Of a DNA stretch of 64,000 nt, positions 1-11,677 are shown piece by piece. Positions within the stretch are counted from its first letter, which is position 1. Every line of letters starts with the position of its first letter. A model generated the notes under the pieces. That model did not search any database. It had not been told where the DNA came from and worked only from the letters and a program-made list of their open reading frames with translations. A program made the translations under genes and the position numbers. The stretch comes from Ectobius pallidus (Eukaryota; Arthropoda; Insecta; Blattodea; Ectobiidae): assembly GCA_964059195.1 (NCBI GenBank), contig CAXKWD010000011.1:15350978-15414977 (forward strand), read 5' to 3'.

Positions 1-143
1 AGAACCAGGTGCAATCCTGGAGGTAAAGGCGGTCGGTGAGTAAGGCTGACAACCTTACCACTTTCACGTACCGAATGTGTAAAATCTGGGAGCCTCAAAT
101 TCCTGGAACCCTCTGGGCCTCCATGGCATGTATAGAGAACACT
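1..143 (+). mobile_element. SINE-A copy, 3' part (cut by window edge)
   Basis: This is the 3' body of a tRNA-derived SINE whose full-length relative lies at 48849-49141. Shared landmarks are the CAATCCTGGAGGTAAAGGCG core, the 'ggctgacaaccttaccac' segment and the ending 'ctctgggcctccatggc...gaacact'. The tRNA-like head with its polymerase III boxes lies outside the window. Two more copies run on the other strand at 5057-5278 and 8208-8465. Confidence 0.85.
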
Positions 144-1053
144 TTACTTTATATTTTTCTTTCCCTTGTTTCTAACTGTTTTTTTACTAAGTTATATTTT
201 CATTATTTTCTCCTGTATTATAATTGCATCATTTTATTCTATTGTAATTTTATTTATTTTCTTTCTTTTCCTTTCTCTCATTTTATTATTGTTTCTTTAT
301 GTTCTTTAGCCATCCTGTTCTTTAATTTTTATTCTTCCCCTCCTACAGACCTGATCAAGCGTGTTCTTTCCTATTTCCAGTTTCTTGTTTTCTACTTCCC
401 ATTTTTTCGTTGTATTCCCGTACACGAATGCCTTTTCTTCCTTCTTAAACGAAAACGGAAATAAGTACTCTTTTAGAATCGCTCATTTCATTCAGTTAAA
501 AGAAAAAAGGCTAGAAGGAATTGTTGGTGCGAGTGTTGGAGCAGTCAAAAGATTTTGGAGGTCAAAATAAAACGATTGTTCGAGATCACGTTTCCTGGAG
601 CCTCCCTCCAAGACCTTGGCCTTCTTGCTGCGTAGAGCACCTTGAGTCTTCAGCTTATTGCATAATTAATTCACAGTACTTCAGTTTTTATTACACATTT
701 CGTAACATAACCTATTATTTACGTAAATTTTATGTAAGATGTCTTACACCTATTAGTTTAAAATTCAATTTTAAGAACAGTGTTTTATCCAACTATTAAA
801 CATAACAATTCTAATATGAACGCTATCGGAACAAAATGAATACCACAATTACTATATACTATATGCTATGTACTACTATATACTACAATACTATACTATT
901 ATTTTACAAGTCACAAGATAAACATACGTTAAACATAGCGTTTTATTTTTTAACTGTTTTCTCGTATTACGATTACATTACCTTAACTTCAATTAATTAT
1001 AGCTGTAAAAAGCTATGTTATATTATGACATAACACAACCCGTACAATACGTA
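144..1053. other. AT-rich stretch without recognised gene
   Basis: Long T-rich and TTTC/TTTA-rich sequence, especially 165-445. The open frames here translate to Phe/Leu/Tyr/Ser-rich low-complexity peptides, as expected from pyrimidine-rich DNA. I see nothing that resembles a domain, a promoter or an exon. Confidence 0.6.
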
Positions 1054-1061
1054 GGGTGTTT

Positions 1062-1519
1062 TCCCGGGACAGTCCCGTTTTTTACTAAATGTCCCGCTGT
1101 CCCGAAAGTTTTATTGGGGACACTCAAATGTCCCGCTTGACCAGTGCGTTTCACGCTACATTAATTAAAGTTACAACAAGTGAAGGTTTTACTCATTGTC
1201 AAAATGTATTTTGTTGGAGTAATATGTGCTGAATTTTATGATAATTTATAAGAAAAAACGCACTTCTTGACAGCATTCATAAAAGTGAAATGTACAGTTA
1301 CAATGATGCATCTATTTCTGTGGAATAAATTATTTACAGCAGTCTGCAGAAGAAAATTAAGAAGACATTTGGGATAATTTGTGTGCATGAAACATAGGTA
1401 AATGGCAAATATTCCCAACATTTTGGGAATTAAATTTTTGTCCCCTTTCTTCCTGAATTGTCCCAGGTTTTTATTAAAAAAATTGAATGTTTTTATATAA
1501 GCATTTTATGGACACCCTA
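1062..1519. mobile_element. Small non-autonomous hAT-like element
   Basis: The ends are inverted: the left end begins TAGGGTGT and the right end finishes ACACCCTA. The 8 bases outside each end are ACAATACG and ACAACAGG, matching at 6 of 8, which fits a decayed 8-bp hAT target duplication. Just inside the left end the sequence repeats short GGGACA/TGTCCC blocks (1071-1135), plausible subterminal transposase-binding repeats. No transposase fragment is visible in the 458 bp. Confidence 0.6.
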
Positions 1520-1801
1520 ACAACAGGACAACAATAAAATATAACTACATTCTGTAACGCGTATTTTATTAAGCGAAATATTTGGAAAATATTTCACATC
1601 AGGAAAATTTTGTTTCCTAGCCCATAGCATTTACCATAAGAAACTATTCTCATTGGGTGTGGTGAAAGAAATTTGTAAATTAAAAATACTAATTAAAAAC
1701 AAAGTTCCGTTTAAATTAAGATGTGTGCAGCTTACACTGGCAGACATACTGCAACATGAAAATTATATTTTTATAATATTATGATTACTAACATTTTATA
1801 A

Positions 1802-2123
1802 GCCGCCGGCGTGGTCTTGTGGTTAGCGTCGCTGACTACAGATCCGTCGGCCCGGGTTCGATTCCCGGTACCTCCTCGGATTTTTCTGAGGTAGGGAGGT
1901 CTGGTAGGGGTGCACTCAGCCTCGTGATTCCAAATTGAGGAGCTACTTGATAGAGAAGTAGCGGCTCCGGTCCAGAAAACCACCATTAACGGCCGTGGGT
2001 GTCGGCATGCTGACCACATGCCCCCCAATCCTGCCATCTGCCTACGGGAGATGATGCAGCGGTCGGGTGGTAGGCCAAGTCCCTCCAGGGATGTAGCGCC
2101 ACGGAGTTTAGTTTAGTTTAGTT
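1802..2123 (+). mobile_element. SINE-B, complete, with target-site duplication
   Basis: tRNA-derived SINE. An A-box-like stretch (GTGGTCTTGTGGTTAGCGTC, about 1811-1830) is followed by a perfect B box GGTTCGATTCC near 1856-1866, so the head can act as an internal RNA polymerase III promoter. The body continues to a tandem TTTAG tail (2106-2124). A 13-bp direct repeat TAACATTTTATAA flanks it (1789-1801 and 2124-2136), the signature of LINE-driven insertion. A reverse-strand fragment lies at 10229-10335 and a short forward fragment at 24170-24212. Confidence 0.88.
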
Positions 2124-2136
2124 TAACATTTTATAA

Positions 2137-3582
2137 AAATGAAATGATAAGATCCATACGCCGTAGTTCAGTCGTTTAGACGTTTTAGACTGTGGAGGTT
2201 GGAGATAGATCCTCGTCGTTCATAATGGGACATACGAGGGACATCGTGACAAAAGGCAGGATTTCTCTGATTACTTCGGTTTCCCCCGGGTTCAACTTTC
2301 CAAAATTACTACATATTTTCACTGCATCGTCCACACTCAGATGTGTAACAGGTATAATCAGTAAGGATATTCTATGACCTCTATCAGCTTCCCAGTTCAT
2401 AGTCGAACCTTATTCCTGACCTGGCTAGCTGATGAAAGGGTAACAAGATGAATGAGGAAAAGAAAGAAAGTAAAAGGAAAATGAAAGAAAGAAAAATAAA
2501 ATGAAAGAAAGAAGGCAGAAAAAACACACTAATATACGTTATTTTATATGGCAATAATTATTTCACTCACCGCGATGGAAGAAGGAACACTCTCTGCTGC
2601 TTGATGAAATTCTTTTTCTTGAAAGGCCAGGGATACCTGAAAAAAATATAAGCTACTTTCAATTCACGAAAAAAATCTGGATCGGGTCATCATGTCGACA
2701 ACATATGCCCAATCTCTCATCTAACAATAAATATCGAAATATGGAGGGATATAACGCATCAAACGAACAGGAATGTCCCTGCAATGAATGTAACGCCCTG
2801 TATTTAATTTTTTTGTACCTATATGGATCTGGTGATTTATGGATAGACTGACGGCCAGAGAAATTTGGTGGTGATGATTATGATAATGAAGAAGATGAAG
2901 CTGATGATGATGGTAATGAACAGTACGGTGATAGGCCTAGTGGTAGAGATAGTGACGATGATAATGATAACTATAATAATCAATGTGAATAAGGATCTTA
3001 CTGCTCAGGCCATTTCCAGCATACGACTGACGAAATCTCTTTAACCAGAGCGAATCTAGCACGAAAAAAACCGGAATTTTCCCCACGAATTAGAAAAGAA
3101 TAATAACATTATTTTATTTTATTTTTATTTTGCATATACAGATACAAATACATACTTATACAAGCAAAGTAAAGCAGGAAAAATACAAATTTAAAACATA
3201 ACTACAACTGCTACTTAAAAAAGGAAAATGAAAATAGGCTAAACTTACATAATTAATAATTATTCCACCACAAGAAATATTGACATTTAGAAATACACCT
3301 GAATGAGCAAGACTGCTCGTGCTCGGGTGCAGTTTCAAAATTAACAAAGTGAAGAAAGAGGAGAGAAAAAGAAACAGAGTGTATAAAAAATGTGATTAAC
3401 TAGTAAAGATAGTAAAAAATTGTTAAACATAAATACATAAAAGGAATGAAACAAAAATGTCTTAAACAGCAAAAAAATTACAGAAAATGCTTTAGGCCTA
3501 CATATCTATTAAATTTAACAGTGGAGTATGCTGAGAGTTCAGGATACTTTCTGAACATTGAGATATAGAAGCGTGGACCAAA
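2137..3582. other. No recognised gene; purine-rich and GATGAT-rich patches
   Basis: Contains a GAAA-rich patch (about 2455-2515) and a GATGAT/GATAAT-rich patch (about 2868-2990). Short open frames on both strands show no recognisable motif. One TAGGCCTA lies near 2933 and another near 3493. Confidence 0.55.
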
Positions 3583-3636
<54 letters not shown>

Positions 3637-3637
3637 G
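3583..3637. repeat. (ATT)n microsatellite
   Basis: Uninterrupted TTA/ATT triplets, about 18 units. No recognisable LINE tail sits directly upstream. Confidence 0.95.
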
Positions 3638-4460
3638 AGGTATATGATGATGAGGGTCGATGCAGATTGTGAATCAAGAACTGGTCTCCCTGTGCTATAT
3701 TAAACAATGCGATACACTTGACCCCAAATCATTTTAACGGGGGCGTTATGACGTGAATTGCAGGCAGGCAAGGCAGGCGCAAGAAATAAGCAAATGTAGC
3801 GCAGTTGCTTTCCAATACATTACGTGAAGAGAAAGCTGCCATCATCGTGCGGTAATTTTTGGGACATTTACTGCATCTCTCCACTTACTCAACAGCCACT
3901 CTCTGATTTAACTCAAATTACAGCAGCGTCTTCTGCAATGTCCCACAACAATACTTTCCAATTCAAGTAGCCTATTACTCAAAAGTTTATTCTGCTTCTT
4001 ACATATACTGTAATCGACTTTGTTTCTTCCTTCCCTACGCACTATCTCTCCGAACTCTAAAATCATTCTCCTTCCGTTTCCTTCTTAATTCCCTTATGCC
4101 TGTTTTACATTTTTGTCTTAAGCCGTAGTGTCGCGTTTCGTCTTTCTTTTGCTTCCTCTTGATATTTCATTCGTCCTTTCGCAAACCTTCTTGTCTTTCC
4201 TTAAATATTTCTCCCAAAATTTATTTGGTATTACCATTAGTTTATATGTTCTTTCTTTCTTTTCTTTTTCTAGTTATATATTAATTGTCTTCGTTTCCTC
4301 TTTTCTTTGGGTTGATTTATATTTCTTTCCTTCTTTTTTTCCTTCCATCATTATTTCTTTCTTTCATTTTCTTTTCAGCTCGGAATTATGAAATTCATTC
4401 ACCCGACTCGAAGCCCGAAACACTCTAATTTATTACCTAAGTCGGAAAAGCCTGAAATCA
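3638..4460. other. No recognised gene; pyrimidine-rich tract
   Basis: From about 4020 to 4380 the plus strand is TTTC/CTTT-rich. The 87-residue open frame there is Phe/Ser/Leu-rich low complexity, not a credible protein. Otherwise I see nothing. Confidence 0.55.
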
Positions 4461-4499
4461 TTAAATAAAGTGGCCCTTATACAGGCCGTGACAATCATT

Positions 4500-5000
4500 T
4501 TTTTATCTTTAAATATTTGTAATTAGAATTATTAATGGAATACAAGTTATGTGAATAAGTATTTACAAGTTTCAGAAAAGTGATAAAAACTCGAAAGAGC
4601 AGAATTCTAGGGCACGGGTGCTGTTCAGTTCTAAATAGTACAGCAATATCATACACACACACATGCAAACATCACAAAACAAAAAGGGAAAAAATTACAT
4701 AAATCACAAGAAAACATAAAAGTCCATTACTGTTAATATTTACTTATAAAAAAACATCAAGAAAATAAGAAGAACTATTTTAGAATAACAATTTTGTAAT
4801 ATATATTATTCTATTCTTAAATCTATGCACGTTCATGTTATTTATATCCGGATGCTTTCTTAATACATTATTGTATAGTCTTATTGCAAAATTAAACCCA
4901 TGTTTCAGCGCAGCTGATGTATTACACTTAATTTCTATTAAGGGTGAGGAGGCAATTCGTCTTGTATTATGAGGGTGAAAATGTGTTTTAAAATTACCCA
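4500..5000 (-). mobile_element. Decayed LINE 3' end (CR1/jockey-like tail)
   Basis: On the minus strand the open frame over 4780-5061 contains HNTRR, then FNFAIRLYNNVLRKHPDINN and FKNRI. This is the layout of the last ~60 residues of many CR1/jockey-type ORF2 proteins (HNTR..., IKLYNxLP, FKxxLKxxL). The protein would belong to a reverse transcriptase, but the polymerase domain is missing and only the tail and A-rich 3' UTR remain. The family call comes from the motif layout alone. Comparable tails are seen at 39360-39677 and 54110-54665. Confidence 0.45.
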
Positions 5001-5056
5001 AAGGTTTCTTTAAGCAAATCTTTATTAGGCCTATACTATTCGATTTTGAGACACTC

Positions 5057-5278
5057 GGCACATGAAGGTGGTAAAGTTTTCAACCTTACACATCGGCCTC
5101 CTTTACCTCCAGGATTGCTCCTAGTATTAATTTCTGTTAAAGAATGATCGACCCTAGGGTCATAGTGCCACCAGATGCGTCAGATGAATAGAAAGGTCTC
5201 AACGGCATCATCGGGAATCGAGCCCGTGACCTTCTGGTTTGTAATGCAGTGCTCCAACCAAACGCGCCTCGGCGTACA
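5057..5278 (-). mobile_element. SINE-A copy, near full length, inverted
   Basis: Reverse complement of the 48849-49141 copy. Reading the minus strand, a degenerate A box is followed by a B-box-like GGGCTCGATTCCC near 5215-5228, then the 'ggcactatgaccctagggtcga' region and the 'ggtaaaggaggccgatgtgtaaggttgaaaac' body. Divergence is moderate. The end 'ctccaaccaaacgcgcctcggcg' marks the tRNA head. Confidence 0.8.
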
Positions 5279-5449
5279 TATAAATATGTTAATTAACCAA
5301 TTCATTTTTCAAATGGGATTACTAGTGTTTGAAAAATATGGTGAATGATGGAAAATGCCTTTAAACATCCTTCCAAAGACCTGTCCAATATTCCTCCAAT
5401 CAGGTTTGGTGATTTCTTATCTTATTGAATGCGAGGGAAAGAAATTCTG

Positions 5450-5695
5450 TGGCTTGGTTCTAAAAGGGACAATGTCAATTTCTTGCAAAAATGAGATCTA
5501 TGCATTATTGAGCTCAGCTAGTCTTTATCTTTCGTATAAAAAAGTGCCAATGTATGTTGCTATTAATAGACAATACAGAAACCTTAGAGGCCAATGTCGG
5601 AAGTTCTCAGCAAAAAAGGTTACTTCTGCAAAGGTTTCAAAGTCAGTTATTTCAAAAGCAAGTTTTATAACATTGGCCCTTTTAGAACCAAGCCA
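5450..5695. mobile_element. M1 inverted-repeat element (MITE-like), copy 1
   Basis: About 245 bp bounded by inverted ends: the left end begins GTGGCTTGGTTCTAAAAGGG and the right end is its reverse complement, with AACATTGGCCC further in. A second copy in opposite orientation lies at 51113-51363, which shows this is a dispersed family. No target duplication is convincing and no coding potential is seen, so the superfamily is unassigned. Confidence 0.75.
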
Positions 5696-6319
5696 CTTAT
5701 TAATATTGATATAAGGATTTTGCCAATGACAGAGTACCGGTAAACTATTTTTCTTAGAAAAAAGTCATTTCTAAACAGACTAAAGATAATAAAATGTCTT
5801 ATTGGAATGAAAATGGAAGAGTATGGAAGAAAGGGGGAGGACCAGTGGTTGCACAACTCACACACATCAGTAAGTGTAACAGAATTACAACACATTAACC
5901 TACTTGTGTCTTCAAACTGTTATCACTTTCTAATGTTTCCTCGTTTTTCAGGTAAAATGCAGAGTGTGTTACTTTCATTGTGTTCCCATTTCCCTCGCTG
6001 GCTCAGACCGTTGTTCGACCTCGTTTGGAGCGCCCCAACTGGGTCATATCCTGCCCTCCCGCATTGTTTCCGCAAACTCTGGCTTTCAGGGTCAAAACAT
6101 CACGTCAGCTATAGCGCGTTTCCGAAGAAAAAAAATCATTACAATCAGTTTTCCTTTGTTCACCATGACCCGTTCTTAGGTCCTTCCAATTAAGACAGAT
6201 GGTATTATGTAGATTATAACAGCTGCAATAAATCTCTTCCTCTAACTTTCTTTCTTTCTTCAGCAGCCTCTTCCCTCCTTTTCTTCTTCCCTTCCAATCT
6301 CCTGTTATTTATTAATCTC
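5696..6319. other. No recognised gene; unexplained open frames
   Basis: Two overlapping plus-strand frames (5807-6193 and 5964-6179) cross a locally GC-rich stretch around 5990-6110 that follows a plausible splice acceptor (tcgtttttcag, ending 5951). I recognise no domain in either frame, so no gene is called. Confidence 0.4.
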
Positions 6320-7174
6320 TAGGACAATACATTTGATAATATTGCATCTTTTTTTATATGAAGGTTAAAAGTTAGCTCGAATTTAGTATATAAATGTGTA
6401 CCATGAAATAATTGATTAAATAATGGCAATTTGTTTTTGCATTTTTTTAAAGCTTTATTTTGCATTTTCGTCATTTTCAAGAGATAGGTCATTGGCAATT
6501 TTTAAGTCATTTTCGGCATTTTTAGGTCATGTTTCGGTGGAGGTAGAGAGGAGCTTTTCCATGTACAAATCGTTACTTTCATACAACAGACAATCGTTTT
6601 TATTTGAGAATCTTCAAGTGTTCATAGTTCATTTTAATTCAGGTTTATTGCAGTTTGTCTTGTAGCAGTAAATAACTTTTTCTTTCGTTTTAAATGGCAC
6701 ATATTTGCTAGGGGCAATTTTATGGGCATGGCAGTTCAGAGAGATTTTTTTCCCCGCTAAGGGTGTCTTAATAGTAAAAATTTACTTTCATCTTCTAGTT
6801 TTTTTTCTTGTTGTTTCATAAGTTTCTTGAGTTTTCTTAATGTTTATTGTAAATGCTTGTTAACACTTCTTTGTGGTGTAAATTTTGTTTTTTCTATTAC
6901 GCTTTGTCTTAGTGCAACCCTTAACTGAGGGAAGCTGAATGTGAATAAATAACAAAATAAGTGTGTTTTATATTTAAATATATATAACGCAATGCTATCC
7001 ATTAATTTGCTTTTAGAAATTCAGTACTATAAAAAACTAATTATAAGCAATAATGGTAATTTTATTGTTCATTTTTAACAATTTTGTGTCATTTTTTCAC
7101 TATTTTTAGGTCATAATTGCATTTTTTATTTTGCATTTTTTCACTATTTTATGGTTATTAAATGCCTTGCCCTA
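6320..7174 (+). mobile_element. hAT element, copy 1, with transposase C-terminal remnant
   Basis: The ends are inverted: left TAGGACAATACATTTGATAA, right ...TTAAATGCCTTGCCCTA. The flanking octamers TTAATCTC and TTAACCAC match at 6 of 8, consistent with an old 8-bp hAT target duplication. The interior encodes the hAT dimerisation motif (see 6520-6650), and repeats of TTTTAGGTCAT sit near the 3' end. A second copy lies inverted at 13459-14202. Confidence 0.8.
6520..6650 (+). pseudogene. hAT transposase C-terminal dimerisation fragment
   Basis: The frame over 6423-6665 includes VEVERSFSMYKSLLSYNR followed by FLFENLQVFIVHFN. This is the hallmark of the hAT C-terminal dimerisation domain (family pattern ERxFSxxKxxxxxxRxxxxxxNLxxxxxxxxN). 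In the family this region pairs transposase monomers for excision and integration of hAT DNA. Nothing of the BED finger or of the catalytic DDE core is present, so this fragment cannot be active. The upstream residues in the same frame are Phe/Ser-rich and probably not derived from the transposase. The equivalent segment in the copy at 13850-13990 carries an in-frame stop and a frameshift. Confidence 0.75.
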
Positions 7175-7182
7175 TTAACCAC

Positions 7183-8203
7183 TTATTTAGAACTGAGGTG
7201 GCAGATGTATGAATTTACTATTTTAATAAAGCACCGGCGTTCTAGTAATCATCATCTTACCAGCGTAAATAGAGGACTTTCAATCAGTACGATCTGAGAA
7301 AATTTAATTTAATTTTTTAAATCGGAGGTATAATGAGTAAACCATATCAAATGAATGAATCAGTTTCTTAAACACCCATTTATTACTGATATAATAAAAG
7401 AACATAAAGCTGGATTAAATTCTAAATGCGGTACTATAACTTCTCGACTGGAAATACACATAATTACCGCATTTCTTTCAAATATCAAATTATGAACCAA
7501 GGGATAGAAGGACGAATAACTAAAATAATGCCATATAAAAACCATCTAATACTTAACCTTCATGGTAAAAAGTTGCTTTTCGTATAGACATTTTTTATGT
7601 GATTCAAAACCTCGACAGTTTTACCAGCTTCTAAGTACTTCGATCCTTTAAAGCAGGAATATTTCCAAAACAACTTTTTAATATTAGTCTTACTGCTAAC
7701 CACAGCAGCCACCGTAAACCACATTGAAAATTAATTCCATTTGTTTCTGAGTATAATTTAAACACATCTGTGAAGTGCTTAGATGTTATGGTATTGCAGT
7801 GAACTTGTAAAAAATACAAGTTCGGACCTTGAAATCTATTGTGGAAGATATTCTTATATTTAGTATCAGGTATTTTTTTTTTTTATATAAAACAAAAATG
7901 AAATATCTTAGGATCCATTCAACATAAAGCTTCTAAATTTTACACCGAGAGTGGTATGCCATAGTTGCATTAGTTAGCAATGTTTCAATGTTTCATAAAA
8001 GAATTATTGGTTTTTAGTATTTTCATCAGCAGGAGTACGTGGGTTATTTCATTCTAACTAACTTGAGATTTAAATATATCTTTTTACAGAAGAACAGATT
8101 TTATGATTTCGTTTACTGTTACTGACATGCCTTCCTCCCAATCAGACAGTTGACGTGTTAGTTCAGTCTCGTTACTGAACACATACCTACAACGATTAGT
8201 GGA
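7183..8203. other. No recognised gene
   Basis: AT-rich single-copy-looking sequence. Small minus-strand frames at 7360-7545 and 7631-7819 show no motif. Confidence 0.5.
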
Positions 8204-8207
8204 TTAA

Positions 8208-8465
8208 AAAGTGTTCCCTATACAGGCCATGGAGGCCCAGAGGATTCCAGGAAGTTGAGGCTCCCAGATTTGTAGATATTCGTCAGCCTTACTCACCTTG
8301 CCTTTACCCCCAGGATTGCTCCTGGTACTCATTTCTGTTAGAGGCTGAGTTGACCCCAGGGCCATAGTGCCATTGGAAGGATGAGGCCAATTGAAAAACT
8401 CCAACAACCTCATCGAGGATCGAACCCGCAACCTTCTTGTTTGTAGCTACGGCTCTATGTTGTTC
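8208..8465 (-). mobile_element. SINE-A copy, inverted
   Basis: Reverse complement of the SINE-A body, from 'gttccctatacaggccatggaggcccagagg' to a B-box-like GGGTTCGATCCTCG near 8417-8430. The tRNA head beyond the B box (8440-8475) is badly diverged. The open frame running through it on the minus strand is simply the SINE read in frame. Confidence 0.82.
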
Positions 8466-8475
8466 AACCCATTAT

Positions 8476-9050
8476 GTAGAGGCTTTCCGAAGTTCTTCCT
8501 TCGTTGCAAGTGTTTGCACAATTAGTTTCTGTACCTTAGGCAATATCCTCGTGAATTACGCACAGGCATATGTTTTTATTAAAGTTTATGTAATCCGTAA
8601 TTTTGCCATGATGACTTTGCTTTTCAGTCTGGCCATTCTCTTATAACCTTGAAGTGTTTGCTAAACTCTTTATTACAACATTTTCGCTGCATCTAAAAGC
8701 AGGGCTATGGTTACAAGGGGGGGGGGGTCCTCCGAAGTAGATGAGGGTTTAAGTTTGTCTTTTAAATTATAATTCCATATCATTTTCGAAATCTACTATA
8801 GTAAATGTAATTCCCCACAAATATATTTTCCAAATAAAAGCACTGCTTAAAAGGATTTCTATTAAGCCTCGTGAAAATAACATCAGAGGAGCCGTAGTAT
8901 ATCGGCAATGAGCTTCAATTCCAAAGAAAACAAGCTCTTTGACATTAAAGAAGTCTTATGAAGACCGTAACCTATTACGAATTTATTTTAATTAAGTTAT
9001 GAGGATTTTTATTCATTTTAAACGAGTTTTTCTAAAGGTCTTTTCAATCT
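8476..9050. other. No recognised gene; short poly-G tract
   Basis: Contains a run of about ten G at 8717-8727. No inverted ends or coding motifs were found around it. Confidence 0.5.
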
Positions 9051-9058
9051 ATTGTAAT

Positions 9059-9580
9059 TAGGGCTGTACCGATTAATCGATTAATCGGCTCGATTGATCG
9101 ATTAAACATTTAATCGTCGATCAATTATATTTTCCGATTAATCGGTTTAGTCGAATTCTGAAAAACTTTTTCGAGAAATGGGCCAAATGACCAAACTCCT
9201 TTCTCTCGCTTCTCAGGCCTTGGCACATCATCTGCCATTCAGCCTAATGTGTCAAAACAATTCCCGTTATTCAGAAACCTGAAGGGTAGTTTATTCAACA
9301 AATTCGTGTGTCTCAAGTCTTGGCTGAAAAAATAACCGGAAATGTAAGATTTTGTATATTTTTTCACTAGTTAACTAATGATGGTATTCATTAATTCAGG
9401 ATTTCTTCTGATTATCTGTAGTGTAGTAGTTATTAAACGTATAAAACAATATTAAATATACACTTTGATTTCGTTTAAAATGCCGAAATTGTTGTCGATT
9501 AATCAGTCGATTAATCGGTCGATTAATCGATTAAAGTCAAGCGTTAACTCATTAGAAATTTTAATCGATTTTCAGCCCCA
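9059..9580. mobile_element. Non-autonomous hAT element with ATTAATCG subterminal repeats
   Basis: The ends are TAGGGCTG (left) and CAGCCCCA (right), with a perfect 8-bp target duplication ATTGTAAT at 9051-9058 and 9581-9588. Both subterminal regions (9069-9145 and 9490-9535) are packed with CGATTAATCG-type palindromes in both orientations, which fit arrays of transposase-binding sites. The ~350-bp centre has no coding potential. Confidence 0.85.
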
Positions 9581-9849
9581 ATTGTAATACTACCCAGGGT
9601 GTCCATTCTTTGCGTGGGCACTATTTCTGTCTTCGCATCAAAAGTGACGTTTGAAGAGTTCTTTAAGAGGGTATTTATTTATTTTAGCCACTCTTACTAC
9701 AATTTGAACTAATAAGTTCTCTTTCGGCAAGCCCGTTAGTTATGAGAGCCCCAGAAGTCAGTAGTATAAATTGGAATCTCAGAACAAGCGCATTTCCCCC
9801 CTCCCCGAAAATTATGTCCGTAAAGGCATAGATAAACCTGTAAATTTGG

Positions 9850-10171
9850 TCGTTCTCCACTGAAGGTTTAGAAATAGTCTTTCACCTAGCACAACTAAAT
9901 TGTATTTGTAACAATTAATTTATTTTTTATCATTTAATGTATCTTAAAATTCTTTCATATTATTTAGTGTGTCATTCTAATGTATCTTAAATCATTTCAT
10001 GTGTTATGTTGTGTTCTTTCAATGTATTTTGTGTTACTTATTATGTTATATTGTAACAACTAATGTAAGTTACTATTAGTCCCTGGTGAAGTGGAAGAAA
10101 AGACCTTACGGTCTTAACTTTCTCCAGGTTAAATAAACTATTATTATTATTATTGTTATTATTATTATTAT
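9850..10171 (+). mobile_element. LINE-D 3' untranslated end with (ATT)n tail
   Basis: The end 'ggtgaagtggaagaaaagaccttacggtcttaactttctccaggttaaataaac' followed by ATT triplets recurs at 56783-56900 as 'ggttgagtggaagataaatccttacgaccttaactctgccaaggtaaaataaaac' plus ATT triplets. The shared conserved 3' terminus and triplet tail mark a retrotransposon 3' end. The coding part is not preserved here. The other copy retains a short ORF2 tail. Confidence 0.65.
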
Positions 10172-10228
10172 ATTGATACTGTACATACAGAATTAAAATA
10201 AATTCCATGGCTCACATCCTTTTCCGGA

Positions 10229-10335
10229 CCTAGGCCTGCCATCCGACCGCTGCGTCACCTACCATAGGCAGATGACAGGATTGGACGTCAGTAGTCAGCA
10301 TGCCGACTCCCATGGTCGTTACTGATGGCGTACTG
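10229..10335 (-). mobile_element. SINE-B fragment, inverted
   Basis: Reverse complement of the distal body of SINE-B (compare 1995-2085): 'gcctgccatccgaccgctgcgtcacctaccataggcagatgacaggattgg...gcatgccgactcccatggtcgtt'. It lacks the tRNA head and the TTTAG tail. Confidence 0.7.
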
Positions 10336-10339
10336 AACC

Positions 10340-11365
10340 AATAAGATTAGATCCTTACATTAATATTGCAAAAATTCTCATTAAAGGGAAATATTACTCT
10401 ATTAATAAAAAACTCATATTTTTTACAAGTTACTAAATAATGCTCATTTTAGCTCATATTCAGATGAGTTCTGTATGTCTATTGGATACCGCATGTAAGA
10501 GGAAGTTTTCTGGATCATCCAATACAGTATTTCATAATTCTGAAAGGTTTTGGGAGATTATGTGAGTAATTTTAGTTATTCAATATAGAAAATTAACAGT
10601 ATGCAATACGTAGCAGTACTTAAAGCATTAAATCTGCCTTTGAGAAAAAAAAAAGTAATTTACGTAGGATTTTTATGCGTTCTATACGACCCTTAAGCTT
10701 TAAATGATTTCTATAAACAACAAAATTAAAAACCGTGTATAATTTCGATCTCTATTATGGGTGCACAATCACTATCGTTGGATGATCACAGGTACTAGAA
10801 ATTTGTACTAACTGGCAGGGACATCGAAATTCCAAGCATGCCTTTCTTAACACTTTTATCGTGTTCTGTCCCTTAATTAGACCCTAGTAACTCTCAAGCC
10901 AAAATGCAAAACATCCGGTCTCTGACGTCATTGTAATGCCAGTGTGATGGAGAAAGCGTGGACTATGGTAATGTGCGAGGTCTCAAGTGGAGTGCAGATA
11001 ATTATGCTACTTACAGCACTCAGCATTATGCCATAAATATGTTTGCTTTAGCATTATCTCCAGCATCTGTTAGTACACGTTTAATCCTACATAACCTTGT
11101 TGTATCCTCTGCCAGGGTCGAACTGGCAATACGGGCATATATCCAGGTTTGGCTCCTTGCGGAACATTGCTAACCATCCCAACTGAACGAGCTATGAAAA
11201 TTTACCTCAAAATTATACAAAATAATGGGGCAAATGGGCATTGTCTGGGTACCCATTGCCAACTACATAGTAATGGGTACCAAAAGTACGTTGCAGATAT
11301 TCTCAGTTCAGTTTCGATTCCGAAGTTCGCAGCGCCGCCCTATTTTCGGTAAAAGGCGCCGGTTG
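10340..11365. other. No recognised gene
   Basis: Low-copy-looking AT-rich DNA. Frames at 10958-11173 and 11149-11352 overlap, differ in phase and show no family motif. Confidence 0.5.
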
Positions 11366-11368
11366 TCC

Positions 11369-11417
<49 letters not shown>
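11369..11417. repeat. (ATT)n microsatellite
   Basis: About 16 uninterrupted ATT triplets. The poly-Tyr run in the overlapping open frame is an artefact of this repeat. Confidence 0.95.
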
Positions 11418-11677
11418 GCTTTTTAGAAGCTGAGAAAAGTTACATGGGTGAAAACTGTACTTCCAGATTGGGATGGTATTGGAGTCAACATAAATTGGAA
11501 TCTTTTGTGATGTTCATTGAAAATGATATTTAGCAAATTTTTACTATCATAACATTATTACTGAAGCAGTCTCTTATGGCTGTTCAATTTAAATACACAA
11601 TTTAGTGTTCACTAACTGGGTGTATATTTTCTTGTACTTCCAGATGATAAACGTGGCGTTTTATCATTCCACTACAC

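Noticed and set aside
36..464. 142-codon open frame at the window start
   Set aside because: It begins inside the SINE-A tail and continues in a T-rich tract; the peptide is Phe/Leu/Ser/Tyr low complexity with no domain.
5807..6193. 128-codon frame with a splice-acceptor-like site inside
   Set aside because: Possible exon considered, but no family motif, no donor and no partner exon; left unannotated as a gene.
11225..11533. Frame with a long poly-Tyr run
   Set aside because: The run is the (ATT)n microsatellite; nothing around it looks like protein. The same applies to poly-Ile, poly-Asn and poly-Tyr runs at 16408-16719, 21737-22000, 33548-33974 and 55678-56032.
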